Assembly: GCF_003402415.2 (NCBI RefSeq)
Contig: NZ_AP036014.1
Coordinates: forward strand, 1,798,001-1,862,000
DNA length: 64,000 nucleotides
Source of the DNA: Cupidesulfovibrio sp000226255
GTDB taxonomy: Bacteria > Desulfobacterota > Desulfovibrionia > Desulfovibrionales > Desulfovibrionaceae
Direction of reading: 5' to 3'
Positions 61,140 to 64,000 of the stretch are shown here, piece by piece. The notes under the pieces were generated by a model that worked only from the letters and a program-made list of their open reading frames with translations, did not search any database and was not told the origin of the DNA. How positions within the stretch are numbered: position 1 is the stretch's first letter; each line of letters starts with the position of its first letter. Made by a program: the position numbers and the translations under genes.

Positions 61140-62636
61140 CTAGCCGGTAGCCTCGGCGTCTTCGCAGCCGGACATGGTGCACACCACATTGCGGCCGTTG
61201 GCCTTGGCCAGGTACAGCGCCCGGTCGGCCTCGCGCACCAGTTCCTCCACGTTGGCGAACGCGCCGGGGCGAAAGCCCGCCACGCCTATGCTCACCGTGG
61301 CCGAAAGCTGCACGCCGTGGTGCGTCACCCGGCATTGCTCGATGCGGTGGCGCAGCCGTTCGGCCAGCATGTGGCCTTGCGCCTCTTCGGTATGCGGCAG
61401 GATGACCACGAATTCCTCGCCGCCGTAGCGGGCCGCGAAGTCGGTGGCGCGGATGCCGTGGCGCAGCACGTCGGCCAGTTCGCGCAGTACGGCATCGCCC
61501 GCCTGGTGGCCGTACGTGTCGTTGATGGCCTTGAAGTGGTCCAGGTCCAGCAGCAGCAGGCTCATGGAGTGCCCGTAGCGGCGGTGCCGCTCGAACTCGG
61601 TGCGCAGCCGCTCGTCCAGGCTGCGCCGGTTGTGCAGCCGGGTCAGGGCGTCGTGGTCGGCCTGCAGCTTCACCTCGCGGTAGATCATGGCGTTCTTCAA
61701 CGCCAGCGCCAGGTGTTTCATGGCGGAATCCAGCGCCTGTGCCTGATCCTTGCCCAGCGACTGGCTGCCGTCGGTCAGGATGGCCAGCGCCCCCATGGCT
61801 TCGGTCCCGGCGCGCAACGGCATCAGGATCACCCTGCCGGGCAGGGGGCCCGATGGGGGCTCCACGGCACAGCCGGTGGCGTCGACCACCTCCGCCATGC
61901 CCGGCACGTGGGTGACGCGGTAGCCCGCCACCGGCGCGTTGCCCAGGCGACGGGCCGATTCCAGCAGCAGATCCACCCATTCCACGTTCACCGGGCAGTC
62001 GGGCGAGGTGGCCACGAACAGCTCCGCCTCCAGCGCGCCACCATCGGCCACCGGCGGCCAGAAGATGCCGTGCACGGCCGATACGGGCAGCAGCAGCGCG
62101 AGGTCTTCGCGCACCTTGCCCAGGATGTCGGCCGGGTCCAGGCTTTCCGTGGCCCGGGTAAGAAAGGTGACCAGGAACGACAGGGTGTCGTTCTTGCGGG
62201 CCAGCATTTCCCGTTCGAGAAAAATCTCGCGCGTCATGCGCAGGATGTCGTGGTAGAGGTTGCGCGTTTCCACGGCGCGGCGCAGCACGTCCAGCACGCG
62301 GGCCCGGGTGAGCGGCGGCTTGATGACGTCGGTGAAGCTGCTGTCCAGCGCCCGTTCTATCTCGTCGCGCGAGTAGCCGGGCTCCAGCACCAGCACGCGC
62401 GGGACAAGGTCGAGGTGCTGCGACTTGCCTTCGCGCTGGCTGGCGATGGCGTTCCACGCTTCGGACGTGAGCCAGAACAGGCACGGGTCGTCGCGCTCCA
62501 TTTCAAGGGCCGACGGCGCGTGTCCCGGAGGCAGGGCGATGATGCGGTAGTCGCTGCCCGCGTGCGCGGCCAGCAACCCCGCCGCGGCCTCTGAAAGGCC
62601 CATGGTCCACATGGTGTGCTGTTGTGTCTTCTTCAT
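61140..62636 (-). CDS. Diguanylate cyclase with receiver-like and GAF-like domains
   Basis: The 498-residue protein has an N-terminal domain (about 1-125) that resembles a degenerate receiver (a Lys in VIKPP near its end, no clear phospho-Asp), a GAF-like domain (about 160-320) and a GGDEF domain (about 340-490) with GGEEF at 405-409. RATD at 396-399 is an intact RxxD inhibitory site. LLLLDLDHFKAINDTYGH carries active-site residues. It makes c-di-GMP in response to an unknown signal. GGAGACCGGACC precedes ATG 62636; a longer frame to 63236 is not supported. Confidence 0.9.
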   Translation of the reverse strand: MKKTQQHTMWTMGLSEAAAGLLAAHAGSDYRIIALPPGHAPSALEMERDDPCLFWLTSEAWNAIASQREGKSQHLDLVPRVLVLEPGYSRDEIERALDSSFTDVIKPPLTRARVLDVLRRAVETRNLYHDILRMTREIFLEREMLARKNDTLSFLVTFLTRATESLDPADILGKVREDLALLLPVSAVHGIFWPPVADGGALEAELFVATSPDCPVNVEWVDLLLESARRLGNAPVAGYRVTHVPGMAEVVDATGCAVEPPSGPLPGRVILMPLRAGTEAMGALAILTDGSQSLGKDQAQALDSAMKHLALALKNAMIYREVKLQADHDALTRLHNRRSLDERLRTEFERHRRYGHSMSLLLLDLDHFKAINDTYGHQAGDAVLRELADVLRHGIRATDFAARYGGEEFVVILPHTEEAQGHMLAERLRHRIEQCRVTHHGVQLSATVSIGVAGFRPGAFANVEELVREADRALYLAKANGRNVVCTMSGCEDAEATG

Positions 62637-62976
62637 GGTCCGGTCTCCCCCCCCAGGGGTGTGCGGCATACGGTCGGTGTCCGTCTGTGTCGGCGTTTCG
62701 GGCTCCCCTGTTGCGAAACGCCGGGCAGGCGTCGAAAGCACGACGCTTGCACGCGGAACAAGCAAGAAGTGGTCCATGTGGCCTTTGGCGCGGTGTGGAT
62801 GCACCGCAACACGGCGCGACGGCAAGGTTTGCCGCCTGCCCGGCGTAAGCGGGATGCGGCGGGAGAGCGCAGGGTGGATGCGCAAGGGCACGAGGGGCGC
62901 GCCTGCCGCGCGGGGCGGCGTGCCCGATGTTTCCGGTTGGTTTGACAGCCTCGACAAGTTGTGTCTTTGCTGCACC
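62637..62976. other. Divergent intergenic region upstream of the glycosyltransferase
   Basis: 340 bases between the GGDEF gene and the glycosyltransferase gene. TTGACA occurs at 62942-62947, but no convincing -10 box follows. No inverted repeat or credible small gene was found. Confidence 0.4.
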
Positions 62977-64000
62977 ATGAGCACCAAGCGCGCCTGGGGC
63001 ACCCTGCACCCCTTTCTTGAAACCGGCGACATCATGGGACGGCCCGTGGCCAATGCGGGCTTTCTGCGGGCGCTGCTGCGCGCCGACCCCTTTCCGGAGT
63101 ACCATTTCTTCCTGCCGGGCCACGACGTGGCCAGGGCCACGGAAGTCCGCCTGCGCGAGGAGTTTCCCTCCATCGTCTCGCGCAACGGATTCAGGGTGAC
63201 CACCCGCAACGAACTGGCGTGGATGCTGGCGCGCAAGCCCTACCACTGCTTCCACCTGTCCGACAGCGTGACGGACCAGCCTCATGTGGCCCGGCTGCGC
63301 AACGCGCACGCTCCGGTGCTGTTCCCGGTCACCGGGGTCACCCATTCGCTCAGCTACGCCCGCTATCCCGCACGGTTTCTGGCGCATCTGTGGCCGGGCA
63401 CCACGGCGCGCGACGCCGTGGTGGCCACCTCCACCGCCGGGCAAACGGTGGTGCTGCGCATGTTCGAGCACCTGCGCCGCGTCTACGGGCTGGACGAGGA
63501 AACCCACCCCGCGCCGCATGTCGAGCGCATACCCCTTGGTGTGGACGCGAATTTCCTGAACGCCGCGTCCGGTGCAGCAACCGGTGCAGCAACCGGTGCT
63601 GCGTCCGGTGACGGCACGCCCCGAAAATCCGCCCTGCGCACCGGCATGCGCCAGCGGCTTGGCGTGGCCGAAGAACCGGTGCTGCTGGTTTTCGCGCGCA
63701 TCGCCCACTATTCCAAGATGGACCTGCTGCCCCTGCTGCGCGCCCTGCAGCGCACCGAGGGCCTGGGCCTGCCCCGGGGCGGCTACCTGCTGGTGGTGGC
63801 CGGGTTCGTGAAGCCCGGCGACGAAACCCCGGCGCGCATCACCGAGCTTGCCGGGCGGCTGGGCATCCGCATCCGGGTGGTTCCTTCGCCCGGCGACGCC
63901 GAGCGGGCCGCGCTGTTCGCCGCGGCGGACATCTTCGTCTCGCCGGTGGACAACATGCAGGAGACCTTTGGCCTCACCCTCGTGGAAGCCGGGGCCGCCG
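62977..64000 (+). CDS. GT4-type glycosyltransferase, N-terminal part (cut by window end)
   Basis: The frame is open from ATG 62977 to the window end (341 codons). It has an N-terminal Rossmann domain, then the GT-B C-terminal domain with FARIAHYSKMDLLPLLRAL, VVAGFVKPGDETPARI, and FVSPVDNMQETFGLTLVEAG, the E-x7-E donor-site motif of family 4. A short Ala/Gly/Thr repeat (GAATGAATGAASG) links the domains. The sugar and acceptor are unknown. Start chosen at the first ATG; ribosome site is weak. Confidence 0.85.
   Translation, partial: MSTKRAWGTLHPFLETGDIMGRPVANAGFLRALLRADPFPEYHFFLPGHDVARATEVRLREEFPSIVSRNGFRVTTRNELAWMLARKPYHCFHLSDSVTDQPHVARLRNAHAPVLFPVTGVTHSLSYARYPARFLAHLWPGTTARDAVVATSTAGQTVVLRMFEHLRRVYGLDEETHPAPHVERIPLGVDANFLNAASGAATGAATGAASGDGTPRKSALRTGMRQRLGVAEEPVLLVFARIAHYSKMDLLPLLRALQRTEGLGLPRGGYLLVVAGFVKPGDETPARITELAGRLGIRIRVVPSPGDAERAALFAAADIFVSPVDNMQETFGLTLVEAGAA

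Noticed and set aside
62942..62975. TTGACA-based promoter just before the glycosyltransferase
   Set aside because: No acceptable -10 hexamer occurs at 16-18 bases.

Overview
The window is GC-rich and densely packed. It reads as chromosome of a sulfate-reducing bacterium of the Desulfovibrio/Nitratidesulfovibrio group, close to the D. vulgaris Miyazaki type. Support comes from a monohaem cytochrome c553 that matches the Miyazaki protein over most of its length, a haem-copper oxidase whose subunit II carries two haem c sites (known from D. vulgaris), a PxxKW cysteine-rich protein, a three-part archaeal-type glutamate synthase and a taurine-to-sulfite pathway. No rRNA, tRNA, CRISPR array, phage or insertion sequence was seen.

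Layout. 1-17.9 kb lies almost entirely on the minus strand: a truncated chemotaxis receptor, dapA, dapF, a lipoprotein interrupted by an in-frame UGA (probable selenoprotein), HU, a FlhG/MinD-like ATPase, a diguanylate cyclase, prfB (with its programmed +1 frameshift), lnt, a CorC-like CBS protein, a membrane PilZ protein, mnmG, an M20 peptidase, a PxxKW protein and an MTA/SAH-deaminase-type amidohydrolase. 18-40.8 kb is mostly plus: an esterase, split glutamate synthase, a Kef-type antiporter, yajC-secD-secF, then an oxygen-reductase locus (two small cytochromes c, Sco, Cox I, III, IV, II, haem O synthase, a small membrane protein). An AraC regulator (minus) and an Fe-S aldo/keto reductase diverge from each other, and larC-larB follow. 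nadC-nadA-nadB are on the minus strand, then mgtE on plus.

46.6-58.1 kb is a sulfonate module. An ABC importer with two different ATPases and two permeases, alanine dehydrogenase and taurine:pyruvate aminotransferase are on minus; sulfoacetaldehyde acetyltransferase, a phosphonatase-type hydrolase and a GntR/UTRA regulator are on plus. The expected chemistry is taurine + pyruvate -> sulfoacetaldehyde + alanine, alanine -> pyruvate + ammonia, and sulfoacetaldehyde + phosphate -> acetyl phosphate + sulfite. The sulfite can serve as terminal electron acceptor. The last part holds a LysR regulator with an exceptionally long acidic tail, a small cysteine-motif protein, a GAF-GGDEF cyclase and a glycosyltransferase cut by the window end.

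The most notable observations are: the in-frame UGA in a C-P-S-U motif followed by a SECIS-like hairpin; the two importer ATPases whose motif defects would fall in the same composite ATP site; a 20-bp near-palindrome between tpa and xsc; the LysR protein with about 398 extra residues; a PilZ domain split by a proline-rich insert; and an inverted pair of about 56-bp repeats around a terminator next to nadB. All calls come from reading the sequence; no database search or structure prediction was run.
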